A stretch of DNA of 64,000 nucleotides from Cellulomonas persica. GTDB taxonomy: Bacteria; Actinomycetota; Actinomycetes; Actinomycetales; Cellulomonadaceae. The stretch lies in the NCBI RefSeq assembly GCF_007989825.1, contig NZ_BJUA01000003.1:124001-188000 (forward strand), read 5' to 3'. The first letter of the stretch is position 1, and each line of letters opens with the position of its first letter. The position numbers and the translations under genes are program-made. Positions 25,046-33,264 of the stretch are shown in pieces. Under the pieces are notes generated by a model, which ran no database searches, was not told the origin of the DNA, and saw nothing but the letters and a program-made list of their open reading frames with translations.

Positions 25046-25744
25046 GTGACCGACGTCGACCACGAGACCCTCAACTCCACGATCCGCTACACGATGTGGT
25101 CGGTCTTCGCCCTCGAGGAGGTGCTGCCCGCCGACGACGACGAGCGCGCCGACCTCGTCGCGCAGGCGCTGGCCGCGGTCGGGCAGGACGCCGACCTCGT
25201 CGTGCGCGGCTGGTACGACGTCGCGGGTCTGCGCGCCGACGCCGACCTCATGGTGTGGTGGCACGCGGAGACCGTCGAGCAGGTCCAGGGCGCCTACCAG
25301 CGGCTGCGCCGCAGCGACCTCGGTCGCCACCTCCTGCCCGTGTGGTCGGTCGTCGGCCTGCACCGCGCCGCGGAGTTCAACCGTCGGCACGTGCCCGCGT
25401 TCCTCGCGGGAGAGGAGCCGGGTGACTACCTGTGCGTGTACCCGTTCGTGCGCTCGTACGACTGGTACGTCCTGCCCGAGGAGGACCGCCGCCGCATGCT
25501 CGTCGAGCACGGCCACGCCGCGCACGACTACCCGGACGTGCGCGCCAACACCGTGTCGGCGTTCGCGCTCGGCGACTACGAGTGGCTGCTCGCCTTCGAG
25601 GCGCCCGAGCTGCACCGGATCGTCGACCTCATGCGCGAGCTGCGGGCGGTCGAGGCGCGACTGCACGTCCGCGAGGAGATCCCGTTCTACACGGGCCCGC
25701 GCACGACCCTCGAGGCGTGGGCCGACCGGCAGCCGGTGGGCTGA
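25046..25744 (+). CDS. chdC: Coproheme decarboxylase (HemQ, chlorite-dismutase family)
   Basis: A 232-residue ChdC/HemQ enzyme, which uses peroxide to decarboxylate two propionates of coproheme and yields haem b. The family blocks [31 protein letters not shown] (with the catalytic tyrosine) and EEIPFYTG are present. GTG 25046 follows GGAAGGACC. Presence of both CpfC and ChdC indicates the coproporphyrin branch rather than the protoporphyrin branch. The pathway's oxidase CgoX is not in the window. Confidence 0.95.
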   Translation: MTDVDHETLNSTIRYTMWSVFALEEVLPADDDERADLVAQALAAVGQDADLVVRGWYDVAGLRADADLMVWWHAETVEQVQGAYQRLRRSDLGRHLLPVWSVVGLHRAAEFNRRHVPAFLAGEEPGDYLCVYPFVRSYDWYVLPEEDRRRMLVEHGHAAHDYPDVRANTVSAFALGDYEWLLAFEAPELHRIVDLMRELRAVEARLHVREEIPFYTGPRTTLEAWADRQPVG

Positions 25745-25772
25745 TCCGCGCGGCCGGTGCCATGATCGGCAC

Positions 25773-26234
25773 ATGCTGCGACTCGTAGGGGAGTGGCGCG
25801 TGAGCGTGCGGACGCACGCCGTCGTGCCGGACGCTTCGACGCACGACCCCGCGGGCGACGGGCAGGGTCAGGGCCCACGCGACGAGCCTGCTCGCCTGGC
25901 GTCGCTCACGTTCGACGGCGACGGCCAGGTCTTCGGCACCGGAGGCGTGAACCGCCTGCGCGGGACGTGGTCGATCGACGGCGACCGCCTCGCGTTCGGC
26001 CCAATCGCCTCGACGCTCATGGCCGGCCCGCCCGCCGCGATGCGTCAGGAGGCCGAGCTGCTGCGGCTGCTCGGCGAGGGCCTCGTGCTCCGCACGGCCG
26101 GGGGCTCGCCGCACGGCGTCGCGGACCCGCTGCTCGACCGCGCCGCCGGCACTCCCGCGCCCGTGGTCGAGCTCGTCGCGCCGACCGGCGAGCGGCTCGT
26201 GCTCACGCGCGTCGACGCGGCAGCCCGGCGCTGA
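25773..26234 (+). CDS. META-domain protein
   Basis: A 153-residue protein with a META (HslJ-like) domain: LTFDGDGQVFGTGGVNRLRGTWSIDGDRLAFGPI is split here into the GGVNRLRGTW and FGPIASTLMAG family motifs. Most HslJ-type proteins are extracytoplasmic lipoproteins, but no signal peptide is visible here, so this copy appears cytoplasmic. Start ATG 25773 gives MLRLVGEWRV; CATGAT lies 6 nt upstream. It is the last plus-strand gene before the convergent glutamate dehydrogenase gene. Function unknown. Confidence 0.75.
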   Translation: MLRLVGEWRVSVRTHAVVPDASTHDPAGDGQGQGPRDEPARLASLTFDGDGQVFGTGGVNRLRGTWSIDGDRLAFGPIASTLMAGPPAAMRQEAELLRLLGEGLVLRTAGGSPHGVADPLLDRAAGTPAPVVELVAPTGERLVLTRVDAAARR

Positions 26235-26307
26235 ACCCGGGGGGATGCGGGCGGACGCGGACCCGTGAGCCCGCGCCCGCCACCAGCCCCGGCCCGGACA
26301 GCGGGCG

Positions 26308-27549
26308 TCAGGGGTAGAGGCCGCGGATCTGGTGCGCCTCGGCGACGCGGCGCACGCCGATCGCGAGGGCCGCGTCGCGCAGCGAGAGCGACTGGTCGCG
26401 TGCGGTCTCCGCGACCGCTCCGTAGGCCGCGTGCATGCGCTGCGCGAGGCGCTCGGCGATCTCCTCCGACGTCCACCAGTAGGCCTGGTTCGCCTGCACC
26501 CACTCGAAGTACGAGACGACGACGCCGCCGGCGTTCGCGAGGATGTCGGGAACGACGACGATGCCGCGGTCCGCGAGCACGCGGTCGCCCTCGGGCGTCG
26601 TCGGGCCGTTCGCGCCCTCGACGACCCAGCGCGCCTTGATACCCGTCGCGGTGTCCGCGTCGATCACGCCCTCGACCGCGGCGGGGATGAGCAGGTCGAC
26701 GTCGAGCGCGAAGATCTCGTCGTTCGACACCGGCGTCCCGCCCTCGAAGGAGCTGACCGACGCGCCCGTCGCGACGTGCGCCAGGAGCGCCGGGACGTCG
26801 AGCCCGTCGTCGTTGCGCGTCCCGCCGTCGACGTCGGTCACCGCGACCACGCGCGTGCCCGCCTCGTGGAGCCAGTGCGCCGCGTGCGAGCCGACCTTGC
26901 CGAAGCCCTGGACCGCGGCACGGACCTCCGCGAGGTCGACGCCGTCGTCGGCGAGCGCGGCGGCCGCCGCGTGCACGACGCCGCGCCCCGTCGCCGTCGC
27001 ACGCCCCAGCGACCCGCCCACGGGCAGCGGCTTGCCGGTCGTGACACCCGGGATCGTGTACCCCAGGTTGACCGAGTACGTGTCCATGACCCACGCCATG
27101 GTCTGCTCGTCGGTCCCGATGTCGGGCGCCATGATGTCCCGCTCAGGACCGATGATCGGCATGATCTCGGAGGTGTAGCGGCGCGTGACGCGCTCGAGCT
27201 CGGCCTGCGAGTACTGCCGGGGGTCGATCGTGACGCCGCCCTTGGCGCCGCCGTACGGGACGTCGACGACGGCGCACTTCCAGGTCATCCACATGGCCAG
27301 GGCGCGCACCTCGTCGATGTCGACGCTCGCGGCGTAGCGCAGGCCTCCCTTGCCGGGGCCGCGCGAGATGTTGTGCTGCACGCGGTAGCCGCGGTGCAGC
27401 ACGATCTCGCCGGAGTCGCGCCGCAGGGGCACGGCGACGTGCATCTCGCGGCGCGGCGTGGCCAGCATCTCGTGCAGGCCGGGGGAGTAGCCGAGGATCT
27501 CGACGGCGGAGGCGAGCTGGGCGAGGGCTGTGGTCAACGGTGACGTCAC
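26308..27549 (-). CDS. Glutamate dehydrogenase (Glu/Leu/Phe/Val dehydrogenase family)
   Basis: A 413-residue enzyme that interconverts glutamate with 2-oxoglutarate and ammonium. YRVQHNISRGPGKGG and KCAVVDVPYGGAKGG contain the substrate-binding and catalytic lysines, and VQGFGKVG is the dinucleotide-binding motif. The size is that of the hexameric catabolic/NAD-type enzymes. It ties ammonium produced by the nir operon to carbon metabolism, though the direction used is unknown. GTG 27549 has no Shine-Dalgarno; CAGAGT lies 6 nt upstream. The start codon sits in the palindrome GTGACGTCAC. Confidence 0.93.
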   Translation of the reverse strand: MTSPLTTALAQLASAVEILGYSPGLHEMLATPRREMHVAVPLRRDSGEIVLHRGYRVQHNISRGPGKGGLRYAASVDIDEVRALAMWMTWKCAVVDVPYGGAKGGVTIDPRQYSQAELERVTRRYTSEIMPIIGPERDIMAPDIGTDEQTMAWVMDTYSVNLGYTIPGVTTGKPLPVGGSLGRATATGRGVVHAAAAALADDGVDLAEVRAAVQGFGKVGSHAAHWLHEAGTRVVAVTDVDGGTRNDDGLDVPALLAHVATGASVSSFEGGTPVSNDEIFALDVDLLIPAAVEGVIDADTATGIKARWVVEGANGPTTPEGDRVLADRGIVVVPDILANAGGVVVSYFEWVQANQAYWWTSEEIAERLAQRMHAAYGAVAETARDQSLSLRDAALAIGVRRVAEAHQIRGLYP

Positions 27550-27656
27550 GCGGCCACTCTGCCACCGACGCCCGCGCTCACGCACGAGCACAGGCCCGGG
27601 GCGCGTCGCGCACGGCCCCCAGCACCGTGCGCGGGAGCCCCGGGCTGACCTTGGCC

Positions 27657-28703
27657 TCAGGCGGAGGCGCGGACCACGAGCTCGGGGGCGAAGATCAGCG
27701 GCTCGCGCGGGAGCTGCTCGCCGTGGAGCTGCGCGAGCAGCCGGTTGCCCGCTGCGCGCGCCATCGACACGACCGGCTGGACCACGGTCGTCAGCGGAGG
27801 CGTGGTCGAGGCCGCGACGCCGATGTTGTCGTAGCCGACGACCTTGATGTCGCCGGGGATGTCCTTGCCGATCTCGGCGAACGCCGCCAGCGCACCAGCC
27901 GCCATGAGGTCGGACGCGACGAACACGCCGTCCACGTCGGGGTACTTCTCGACGAGCTCGTGGGCCAGCCGCGCGCCGGACGCGAGCGTGAAGTCGCCGT
28001 GCAGCACGGCGTCGTCGGACAGGCCCGCCCTCCGGACGGCGGAGCGCCACCCCGTGAGGCGGTCGACACCCGCGGACATGTCCTGCGGGCCCGCGATCGT
28101 CGCGATGCGCGTGGCGCCGCGCTCGATCAGGTGCTGCGCGGCGAGCTCGCCACCCGCGACGTTGTCCGTGTCGACGAAGTGCACCTCGCGGGGGTCGACG
28201 GACAGCGGCCGGCCGACGAAGACGTTGGGCAGGCGCGACGTCAGCAGGACCCGGTCGAGGTCGTCGGTCCGGTGGTGCGACACGACGATCGCGCCGTCCA
28301 CGTGCCCGTTGCGCAGGTAGCGCACGGTGCGCTCCGACTCGCCGGGACGGGCGATCACGAGCACGACCTGGATGTCGGAGTCGGCGAGCGCGGTGCTCAA
28401 GCCGTTGAGGGTGCCGGCGAAGAACGGGTCCGACAGGACGCGCTCGTCGGGCTCGGGCACGACGAGCGCGATCGAGTCGGTGCGCTTCGTCACGAGCGAG
28501 CGGGCGGCCCGGTTGGGCGTGTACCCGAGCTCGGCGACGGCGGCCTCCACCGCGGCCAGGGCGTCGGGGGAGACCCGCAGCCCGCCGTTGATGGCGCGCG
28601 ATGCCGTCGACCGGGACACACCCGCACGTTCTGCGACCTGCTCGAGCGTCGGCGCAGACGGGCGGTCGCCGTCGAGGGCGAGGGGTGAGTTCTCGACCAC
28701 CAT
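27657..28703 (-). CDS. LacI-family repressor of cello-oligosaccharide genes (CebR/CelR-like)
   Basis: A 348-residue LacI/GalR regulator. The N-terminal helix-turn-helix is APTLEQVAERAGVSRSTASR with the hinge NRAARSLV; the remainder is a periplasmic-binding-protein-like sugar sensor. It is encoded downstream of a cebEFG-like importer whose promoter carries TGGGAGCGCTCCCA-type operators, the sites of Streptomyces CebR and Thermobifida CelR; cellobiose is the inducer there. ATG 28703 follows AAAGGGA. About 100 bp separate it from the permease gene, so it may be partly co-transcribed. The assignment rests on family plus operators. Confidence 0.85.
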   Translation of the reverse strand: MVVENSPLALDGDRPSAPTLEQVAERAGVSRSTASRAINGGLRVSPDALAAVEAAVAELGYTPNRAARSLVTKRTDSIALVVPEPDERVLSDPFFAGTLNGLSTALADSDIQVVLVIARPGESERTVRYLRNGHVDGAIVVSHHRTDDLDRVLLTSRLPNVFVGRPLSVDPREVHFVDTDNVAGGELAAQHLIERGATRIATIAGPQDMSAGVDRLTGWRSAVRRAGLSDDAVLHGDFTLASGARLAHELVEKYPDVDGVFVASDLMAAGALAAFAEIGKDIPGDIKVVGYDNIGVAASTTPPLTTVVQPVVSMARAAGNRLLAQLHGEQLPREPLIFAPELVVRASA

Positions 28704-28806
28704 CGGTCAGTTCCCTTTCGTGTGCCAGACAGTCGTCCCGGGCGGGGCGCGTGGCGCCGGTGGCCCGGGGTCGGGCCGGCGTCGTCGCCGGCCCGACCGT
28801 CGGCGA

Positions 28807-29721
28807 TCAGCCCTTGACTGCTCCGGCCATGATGCCTGCCACCAGCTGGCGACCGGCGAACGCGAACAGGATGAGCAGCGGCAGCGTCATGAGGAAGACG
28901 CCGGCCATGATCAACGAGTAGTCCACGAAGTAGTTCTGCTGCAGCAGACGGATCGCCAGCGGCAGCGTCGGGTTCTGGTTGTTGAGCACGATCGACGGCC
29001 AGAAGAAGTTGACCCACTGGGCGACGAAGGTGAACAGCGCGAGCATCGCGGCTGCCGGCCGGGCGGCGGGCAGGGCGATCGACCAGAACGTGCGGAACAT
29101 CGAGGCACCGTCGACGCGCGCGGCCTCGACGAGCTCGTAGGGCAGTGCCTCCTCGAGGTACTGCGTCATCCAGAACACGCCGAACGCGCCGACGAGCGAC
29201 GGCACGATGACCGCCTGCAGGTGCCCGATCCAGTTGAGCTTCGACATGATGATGTACAGCGGGACGACGCCGAGCTGCGTCGGGATCGCCATCGTCGCGA
29301 TGACGAACACCAGCAGGCCCTTGCGGCCCGGGAACCGCAGCTTCGCGAACGCGAAGCCCGCGAGCGTCGACAGCAGCACGGTCGAGGCCGAGACGACCAC
29401 AGCGATGATCACCGAGTTGCCGACCGCCTGCCAGAAGCTGAACGACTCGGCGTTGATCACGTTCTTGAAGTTCGTGAACAGGCTCGCGTCCGGGTACCAC
29501 TGCGGGAGCGGCTTCTGGGCGATCGACACCGTGTCGGACGAGCCGATCACGAGCGTGTAGTACAGCGGCGCGAGGCCGATCACCACGACGAGGCCGAGGA
29601 GGATGTAGTTGAGGACACCCGGACGGCGGTCGTAGCCGCCGACCTTGCGGCCGGTCTTGCGGGCGGCGGCGCGCGCAGCTCCGCGCCCGGCGACCTGCTC
29701 GATGGCGGGGATGGAGTTCAT
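28807..29721 (-). CDS. cebG: Sugar ABC transporter permease (CebG-like)
   Basis: A 304-residue inner-membrane permease of the MalG/CebG type with six helices. The cytoplasmic EAA loop, contacting the ATPase, is EAARVDGASMFRTFWSIALP. The N-terminal 35 residues are basic and cytoplasmic. ATG 29721 overlaps the cebF stop as ATGA. No ATPase gene is in the operon; in Streptomyces the shared MsiK ATPase serves Ceb, and the same is likely here. The gene symbol is by analogy. Confidence 0.88.
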   Translation of the reverse strand: MNSIPAIEQVAGRGAARAAARKTGRKVGGYDRRPGVLNYILLGLVVVIGLAPLYYTLVIGSSDTVSIAQKPLPQWYPDASLFTNFKNVINAESFSFWQAVGNSVIIAVVVSASTVLLSTLAGFAFAKLRFPGRKGLLVFVIATMAIPTQLGVVPLYIIMSKLNWIGHLQAVIVPSLVGAFGVFWMTQYLEEALPYELVEAARVDGASMFRTFWSIALPAARPAAAMLALFTFVAQWVNFFWPSIVLNNQNPTLPLAIRLLQQNYFVDYSLIMAGVFLMTLPLLILFAFAGRQLVAGIMAGAVKG

Positions 29722-30755
29722 GACTGCTTCCTCTGCGCTTCGTACCGCTTCTGTGCTGCCTTGATCTCCTTCTTCGACAGGTTCGAGTCACCCGTGGAGA
29801 TGCGCTTCGTGACCCAGAAGTTGACCATGCCGATGACCAGGATGAGCAGGAACAGGAGCCAGGCGATCGCGGCCGCTCGGCCCAGGTTGTACTGGCCGCT
29901 CCAGCCGGTGTTGTACAGGTACAGCGTCGTGGTCAGCCACTGACGCGAGGCGCCACCGGCGCCGGTGGCGTCGAACACGCGCGGCTCGTCGAAGATCTGC
30001 AGACCACCGATGGTCGAGGTGATGACGACGAAGATGACCGTGGCGCGGATCTGGGGGATGGTCACCGAGAAGAACTGCCGCGCGCGGCCCGCGCCGTCGA
30101 TGATCGCGGCCTCGTAGAGCTCGCGCGGGACGGCCTGCATGGCTGCGAGGAAGATCAGGGCGTTGTAGCCGGTCCACCGGAAGTTGACCATGGACGCGAT
30201 GGCGATGTGGCTCGCGAGCGGGTCGACGTGCCACAGGACGGGGTCGATGCCGATCGCGCCGAGCCAGGAGTTGATGAGCCCGGACTGGTCCGCGAACAGG
30301 CGGCCGAAGATCAGGCCGACCGCGACGGGCGCGACCACGTAGGGCAGCAGGACGCCCATGCGCCAGAACGTCTTGGCGCGCAGGTTCTGGTCGAGCAGCG
30401 CGGCGATGAGGATCGCGGCGATGACCTGGGGGACCGACGAGAGGATGAAGATCGACAGCGTGTTGCGCAGGGAGAGCCAGAAGTCCTTCTGGTCGAACAC
30501 GTCGGTGAAGTTCTTGAAGCCGACGAAGTCACCCTGACCCTGCAGCAGCTGCCACTTGTGCACCGAGACGTAGCCCGTGTACAGGATCGGGAACAGGCCC
30601 GTGACGAAGAACAGGATGAAGAACGGGGAGATGTACAGGTAGGGCGAGACCTTGACGTCCCAGCGGCTGAGCGTCTGGGAGAAGCCCACGCGGCGGGGCT
30701 GCCGCGGTGCCGGCGCGAGATCGCTCTCGGGCTCGACGGGTGACTGGACGGACAT
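29718..30755 (-). CDS. cebF: Sugar ABC transporter permease (CebF-like)
   Basis: A 345-residue MalF/CebF-type permease with six helices after a 35-residue cytoplasmic N-terminus. The EAA loop is YEAAIIDGAGRARQFFSVTIP. ATG 30755 follows GAGGTGG; a GTG two codons upstream at 30761 is less likely. It is separated from cebE by 167 bp that contain three hairpins, and it overlaps cebG by 4 bp. With CebE and CebG it would import cellobiose or short cello-oligosaccharides. Confidence 0.88.
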   Translation of the reverse strand: MSVQSPVEPESDLAPAPRQPRRVGFSQTLSRWDVKVSPYLYISPFFILFFVTGLFPILYTGYVSVHKWQLLQGQGDFVGFKNFTDVFDQKDFWLSLRNTLSIFILSSVPQVIAAILIAALLDQNLRAKTFWRMGVLLPYVVAPVAVGLIFGRLFADQSGLINSWLGAIGIDPVLWHVDPLASHIAIASMVNFRWTGYNALIFLAAMQAVPRELYEAAIIDGAGRARQFFSVTIPQIRATVIFVVITSTIGGLQIFDEPRVFDATGAGGASRQWLTTTLYLYNTGWSGQYNLGRAAAIAWLLFLLILVIGMVNFWVTKRISTGDSNLSKKEIKAAQKRYEAQRKQS

Positions 30756-30783
30756 GACCACCTCATGGACGGCGTGAGTGGAC

Positions 30784-30842
30784 GCGGCGCCCGGCAGGTT
30801 GCCCTGCTCCCACAGGGGGAGGGCACACCTGCCGGGCGCCGC
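30784..30842 (-). other. Large intercistronic stem-loop between cebE and cebF
   Basis: GCGGCGCCCGGCAGGT (30784-30799) pairs perfectly with 30827-30842; inside it TGCCCT pairs with AGGGCA (30800-30805 / 30820-30825). Stem of 16 + 6 bp with one bulged base and no T-tail. In importer operons such structures protect or terminate mRNA after the binding-protein gene, giving more binding protein than permease. Confidence 0.7.
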
Positions 30843-30853
30843 TCGGATCCGGG

Positions 30854-30876
30854 GGCCGACCGGTTGTCAGTCGGCC
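30854..30876 (-). other. Second intercistronic hairpin
   Basis: GGCCGAC pairs with GTCGGCC (7 bp) around a 9-nt loop, between the two larger hairpins of the cebE-cebF gap. Confidence 0.5.
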
Positions 30877-30884
30877 ACTCGGCT

Positions 30885-30918
30885 GGTCGGGTCAGGCGCC
30901 GGAGCACCTGACCCGACC
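30885..30918 (-). terminator. Hairpin directly after the cebE stop
   Basis: GGTCGGGTCAGG pairs perfectly with CCTGACCCGACC (12 bp, 10-nt loop), 4 bp from the cebE stop codon at 30923. It probably acts as a partial terminator or 3'-end stabiliser of cebE mRNA. Confidence 0.6.
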
Positions 30919-30922
30919 GGGG

Positions 30923-32251
30923 TCACAGACCCAGCGCGTTGAACGCGTCGAGGGCACCCTGCCAGGCAGCAGCCGGGTCCGCCGACTTGTCGACGTCGAC
31001 CTTGGTGATGGCGTCAGTCACGGTCGTGTGGATCGAGAAGTAGTTCGGGCCCTTGAACGGCGTGACCGTGATGGCCGCGTAGCGGTCGGCGAAGATCTTG
31101 CCGGTCGGGGCGTCGTTGAAGAAGTCGTTCGTCGCGGCGGTCAGAGCCGGGTCGGACGAGGCCTCGGTCTGGCTCGGGAAGTTACCCGCGTTGAGGAACG
31201 CCTTGACCTGGATCTCGGGCGAGGTCAGCCACGCGGCGAGCTCCTTGGCAGCCTCGGCGTTCTTGCCGGCCGCCGGGACGGTCAGGTACGAGCCGCCCCA
31301 GTTGCCGCCGCCGCCGGGGAACACGTTGGCGATGTTCCAGCCGGTGACGCCGCCCGCGCGCTCCTCGATCGGACCCGTCATCCAGGACGGGCAGAGCATG
31401 GTCGCGAAGCCGTTGTTCTGGAACGCGGCGTCCCAGTCACCGGACCACTGGCCGAGGTGCGCCGACAGCTCCTGGACGTCCGCGCCCGTGACCGTGTCGA
31501 ACAGGCCCTTGACGGCCGAGTTGTCCTGGAGCGCGATCGGCGTGCCGTCCGTGTTCTCGTACGCGGTCTCGAGCTGGTTCACCATGCCCTGGTAGATCGC
31601 GTTGCCCGAGTCGAACCAGGCGCTGTCCGACTTGTCGACGAACTGCTTGCCGACCTCGAAGTACTTCTCCCAGGTGGCGCCGTCGCCACCGAGCAGCTCC
31701 GCGACCGCCTCAGGCGTGCTCTCGAGGCCGGCAGCCTCGAAGAGGTCCTGGCGGTAGCAGATCGCCTCGGGGCCGACGTCGGTGCCGTAGCCGATGAGCG
31801 CGCCGCTGGCGGTCGTGGCCGGCTTCGTCTTGAACTCGGGCCAGCGACCCTCGACGTCCGCCGAGTTGAGGTCGAGGAACTTGTCACCCGACTGCACGAG
31901 CTCGGGCAGCCAGTCGATCTCGATGGCCTCGACGTCCGCGAGACCCGCGCCACCGGCGGCGAGCTTCGTCGTCAGGTTGGTGCGAGCGTCCTCGGACTTG
32001 GCAGCGATCGTCTGCTTGACCGTGACGTTGGGGTGGTCCTTCGAGTACTCGGCGAGCAGCTCGTCCGTGTAGCCGAAGTTGTTGAACGTCGCGACGGTGA
32101 GCGTGATCGGCGTCGAGTCGTCGCCGCCCTTGGTCTCGCCGCTCGTCGGGGTGCCGCTGCCGCCGTTGTCGTCGGAGCAAGCGGTCGCCAGGAGGGCGAT
32201 GCTCGCGACCCCGGCCGTGACGGCCAGGAACTTTCGAGTGGTCTTGCGCAC
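30923..32251 (-). CDS. cebE: Cello-oligosaccharide-binding lipoprotein (CebE-like)
   Basis: A 442-residue extracellular solute-binding protein of ABC importer family 1. The N-terminus VRKTTRKFLAVTAGVASIA is a signal peptide ending in the lipobox LATAC, followed by a Gly/Ser/Asp-rich linker, so the protein is a membrane-anchored lipoprotein. TLTVATFNNFGY and a Trp-rich C-terminal half fit sugar binding. GTG 32251 is preceded by AAGGGAG; the frame is open much further upstream through the operators, which is not coding. It is the first gene of the operon and is controlled by the TTGACA promoter and CelR-type boxes at 32366-32446. The sugar is inferred from the operators. Confidence 0.9.
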   Translation of the reverse strand: MRKTTRKFLAVTAGVASIALLATACSDDNGGSGTPTSGETKGGDDSTPITLTVATFNNFGYTDELLAEYSKDHPNVTVKQTIAAKSEDARTNLTTKLAAGGAGLADVEAIEIDWLPELVQSGDKFLDLNSADVEGRWPEFKTKPATTASGALIGYGTDVGPEAICYRQDLFEAAGLESTPEAVAELLGGDGATWEKYFEVGKQFVDKSDSAWFDSGNAIYQGMVNQLETAYENTDGTPIALQDNSAVKGLFDTVTGADVQELSAHLGQWSGDWDAAFQNNGFATMLCPSWMTGPIEERAGGVTGWNIANVFPGGGGNWGGSYLTVPAAGKNAEAAKELAAWLTSPEIQVKAFLNAGNFPSQTEASSDPALTAATNDFFNDAPTGKIFADRYAAITVTPFKGPNYFSIHTTVTDAITKVDVDKSADPAAAWQGALDAFNALGL

Positions 32252-32365
32252 TGTGACTCCCTTGTCAGTCGGACGGCAGCCATGCCGTACCTCACCTGTC
32301 GCCTTCGCGGACCCCGGCTTCTTCGCCGCCGGGACCACGTCAGCGTGGGTCTGAGAGACCCCGCT

Positions 32366-32379
32366 TGGAAGCGCTCCCC
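32366..32379 (-). promoter_or_regulatory. CebR/CelR-type operator, promoter-distal
   Basis: TGGAAGCGCTCCCC matches 12 of 14 positions of TGGGAGCGCTCCCA. It lies about 33-46 nt downstream of the predicted cebE start site. Confidence 0.7.
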
Positions 32380-32390
32380 TCCGCAGTGTG

Positions 32391-32404
32391 CGGGAGCGTT
32401 CCCA
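32391..32404 (-). promoter_or_regulatory. CebR/CelR-type operator, promoter-proximal
   Basis: CGGGAGCGTTCCCA matches 12 of 14 positions of the CebR/CelR palindrome. It begins about 8 nt after the predicted transcription start, a position that would block elongation or promoter clearance. Centre-to-centre distance to the next box is 25 bp. Confidence 0.7.
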
Positions 32405-32417
32405 CGCGCTGGGTGAC

Positions 32418-32446
32418 ACTGTCGTCGGGCGACCGCGGGGTGTCAA
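32418..32446 (-). promoter_or_regulatory. cebE promoter, -35 TTGACA and weak -10
   Basis: On the minus strand a perfect TTGACA (32446-32441) is followed after 17 bp by GACAGT (32423-32418), which keeps only the A2 and T6 of the -10 consensus. The resulting leader is about 160 nt and contains both operators. Confidence 0.55.
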
Positions 32447-32548
32447 GGAGGTCCGGGTCCGAAAAGGTCGTGGTAGCGATCCCACAGGAGTATCACCGCA
32501 GGTCAGAGGCAACTTCCACGGTTCCCACGTTACCGAATCGTTACGGCG

Positions 32549-32562
32549 TGGAACCGCTTCCG
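32549..32562 (-). promoter_or_regulatory. Third, weaker CelR-like half-palindrome upstream of the promoter
   Basis: TGGAACCGCTTCCG keeps GGAA and TTCC arms at the spacing of the two good operators but its centre is not symmetric. It lies about 105 bp upstream of the -35, so looping with the downstream boxes is conceivable. Confidence 0.35.
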
Positions 32563-32646
32563 TGACCAGCCCGCGACGGCCCCACGTGCACCCGCGCGGG
32601 TGACCTGACGTCGGACGCCGTCGGTGACGCGTGTGACCAGGGCGCT

Positions 32647-33195
32647 CTACGCGAACCGATGCCGCGCGACCTGCTCCTCCGCGGCGAGCGCCCCGCGGAT
32701 CGCCGCCGCCGTGGCCTCCTCGACAGCGCCGCCGAACAACGGGATCGCGGCGTGCACCTCGCCGTCGTACCGCACGGCCGTCCGCGCGGCGCCGTGGGCG
32801 ACGAGCGTGACCCGCCCGGCGAGGCGCACGGGGACGCCGACGACCTCGACGACGACCGTCCCGACGCGCGCCCCCTCGTCGTCCGGTGCCTCCCAGGCCT
32901 CGACCTGACGCACCTCGATGCGGTTGCCGACGAACGCTCGGACCTGCGCCGGGATCTGGTCGGTCGGCAGAGCGCGCCGGGTGGTCACCGTGAAGGCGCC
33001 CACGTCGTCCCCGGCGCCCGGTGTCGCGTCGCCCGCGGGCGCGGGGTCCGCGTGCGCGTCGTCGTGCGTGACGTCCACCTGCTCGCACGTCGCTCCGGCG
33101 GCCTCGACCTTCTCGCGCACGTAGCCCGGGTCCGCGAGCAGCCGCGCGGCCGTGCGCGGGTCGGTCGGCAGGACGAGCATCTCCGACAGGTGCAC
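32647..33195 (-). CDS. DUF2505 family protein
   Basis: A 182-residue member of DUF2505, a START-like, actinobacteria-specific family of unknown function. The N-terminal LPTDPRTAARLLADPGYV aligns with the family's typical start, and RVTLVAHGAARTAVRYDGEVHAAIP with its C-terminal half. GTG 33195 follows GAGGGGG; ATG 33180 would cut into the first strand. It diverges from the pdtaS gene with a 69-bp gap. Confidence 0.8.
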   Translation of the reverse strand: MHLSEMLVLPTDPRTAARLLADPGYVREKVEAAGATCEQVDVTHDDAHADPAPAGDATPGAGDDVGAFTVTTRRALPTDQIPAQVRAFVGNRIEVRQVEAWEAPDDEGARVGTVVVEVVGVPVRLAGRVTLVAHGAARTAVRYDGEVHAAIPLFGGAVEEATAAAIRGALAAEEQVARHRFA

Positions 33196-33252
33196 AGCGA
33201 CCCCCTCGTTCGGTGCCGCGTCGCGCGGCGCGGTCGAGCCTAGTGGCGCCCG

Positions 33253-33258
33253 TAGGCT
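33253..33258 (+). promoter_or_regulatory. -10 motif TAGGCT of a leaderless promoter (pdtaS)
   Basis: TAGGCT ends 6 nt before the GTG at 33265; no ribosome binding site is present. Confidence 0.6.
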
Positions 33259-33264
33259 GAGCGC

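Noticed and set aside
26248..26281. Possible hairpin between the META and glutamate dehydrogenase genes
   Set aside because: Arms of 7 bp (GCGGGCG/CGCCCGC) with a loop of about 20 nt are weak at this GC content.
27540..27549. Palindrome GTGACGTCAC at the glutamate dehydrogenase start
   Set aside because: Only 10 bp and GC-compatible; TGACGTCA also occurs at 35195 without context, so no regulator can be argued.
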